Assembly (NCBI RefSeq): GCF_025642115.1
Contig: NZ_CP106753.1
Location: 2,193,501 to 2,257,500 of the forward strand
DNA length: 64,000 nucleotides
From: Chitiniphilus purpureus
GTDB taxonomy: Bacteria; Pseudomonadota; Gammaproteobacteria; Burkholderiales; Chitinibacteraceae
Reading direction: 5' to 3'
Numbering within the stretch: position 1 is the first letter of the stretch; each line of letters opens with the position of its first letter. Positions 63,620-64,000 of the stretch are shown here, one piece after another. The position numbers and the translations under genes were made by a program. The notes under the pieces were generated by a model that saw only the letters and a program-made list of their open reading frames with translations, had not been told where the DNA came from and made no database searches.

Positions 63620-63728
63620 TTCCGTTTGGTGCAGGCTGGGGCCGCTGCAACACGGTGTCACAGTGCCAGCCGGGGCCGGGATGCAGCGCGCGGCGGGCAG
63701 CTGTGGTCTTCCGGCCTTGGGCCTGCGC

Positions 63729-64000
63729 TTATCGCCAATCCCCGCGCAGCGCGCGTACCTGCGCTTCCAGTGCCTGCCGGTCGGCCGCCTCTGGCGGCAG
63801 CGGCGGGCCGATCACCAGTTCGATCCGCGACCAGAACCGGCGCGGCAGCTTCATCATCGCCGCACCGTCCTTGCGACTGAAGAAACTGCCCCACATGCCG
63901 CGCAATGCCATCGGCACCACCGGTACCGGCGTACGCGCGATGATCTGATCGATGCCGGGCCGGAACGCCTGCATCTGGCCATCGCGTGTGATCCCCCCTT
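63729..64000 (-). CDS. 1-acyl-glycerol-3-phosphate acyltransferase-type (PlsC) domain, 5' part beyond window
   Basis: The last 90 residues of a lysophospholipid acyltransferase, read on the minus strand. The edge cuts just after the FPEG motif, leaving GITRDGQMQAFRPGIDQI, then TPVPVVPMALRGMWGSFF, both typical of PlsC proteins and of the PlsC domain of larger fusions. The catalytic HX4D lies outside. Ends TAA at 63729. Whether it is a stand-alone PlsC or the tail of an MFS/PlsC fusion cannot be decided here. Confidence 0.82.
   Translation of the reverse strand, partial: GGITRDGQMQAFRPGIDQIIARTPVPVVPMALRGMWGSFFSRKDGAAMMKLPRRFWSRIELVIGPPLPPEAADRQALEAQVRALRGDWR

Noticed and set aside
1..64000. 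tRNA genes, CRISPR arrays, insertion sequences, attachment sites
   Set aside because: No T-arm-like GGTTCGANTCC in an intergenic cloverleaf context, no spaced direct repeats, no transposase or terminal inverted repeats were seen. A covariance-model scan could not be run.

Overview
The window is a high-GC (roughly two thirds G+C) bacterial chromosome segment of 64 kb. Its gene orders (rpsA-ihfB-lapA-lapB-pyrF; rpsF-priB-rpsR-rplI; fimV-truA-trpF-trpB-trpA-accD-folC-SPOR-cvpA-purF-metZ) are typical of Betaproteobacteria. A motile, rather Neisseriales-like organism fits best, but the family cannot be fixed from sequence reading alone. No tRNA, rRNA, CRISPR array, insertion sequence or prophage was seen.

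1-13174, the accessory part: one tightly coupled operon, cut by the left edge. The first genes are an APS-kinase-like kinase, a SAM methyltransferase, a 770-residue PEP-synthase-like enzyme, a class I glutamine amidotransferase, a CysQ-like 3'-phosphatase and a nucleotidyltransferase. Apart from the phosphatase, this is the enzyme set that makes the O-methyl phosphoramidate donor in Campylobacter jejuni (Cj1415-Cj1418 plus methyltransferases). Next come a DegT aminotransferase and a fused acetyltransferase/ketoisomerase for a dTDP-3-acetamido-3,6-dideoxyhexose, a CDP-glycerol-transferase-like protein, and a 1476-residue protein with about five glycosyltransferase domains. Flagellin follows directly. 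My reading is a phosphoramidate-decorated glycan, perhaps on the flagellin.

13424-20396, flagellar genes: fliC behind a clear sigma-28 promoter, then flaG, fliD, fliS, a fliT-like gene, a DUF2802 protein, a FliK-like protein and a free-standing FlhB C-terminal-like protein.

20556-36731, housekeeping: uvrC, a GNAT gene, an unexplained 0.7 kb stretch, pgsA, an MFS transporter, DAHP synthase, tyrA, cmk, rpsA (with a structured leader), ihfB, lapA, lapB, pyrF, ugd, rfaE1 and a convergent diguanylate cyclase.

36801-53193: the rpsF-priB-rpsR-rplI operon and fdxA on the minus strand, then gluQ, fimV, a lone CbiQ/EcfT-like membrane protein, truA, trpFB, an intrinsic terminator, trpA, accD, folC, a SPOR protein, cvpA, purF and metZ.

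53447-64000, transport: a guanidine-II (mini-ykkC) riboswitch in front of a Gdx/SugE exporter, a CstA-family transporter with an internally duplicated YbdD/YjiX-like partner, a TetR regulator heading a three-gene RND efflux operon, and the 3' end of a PlsC-type acyltransferase on the minus strand, cut by the right edge.
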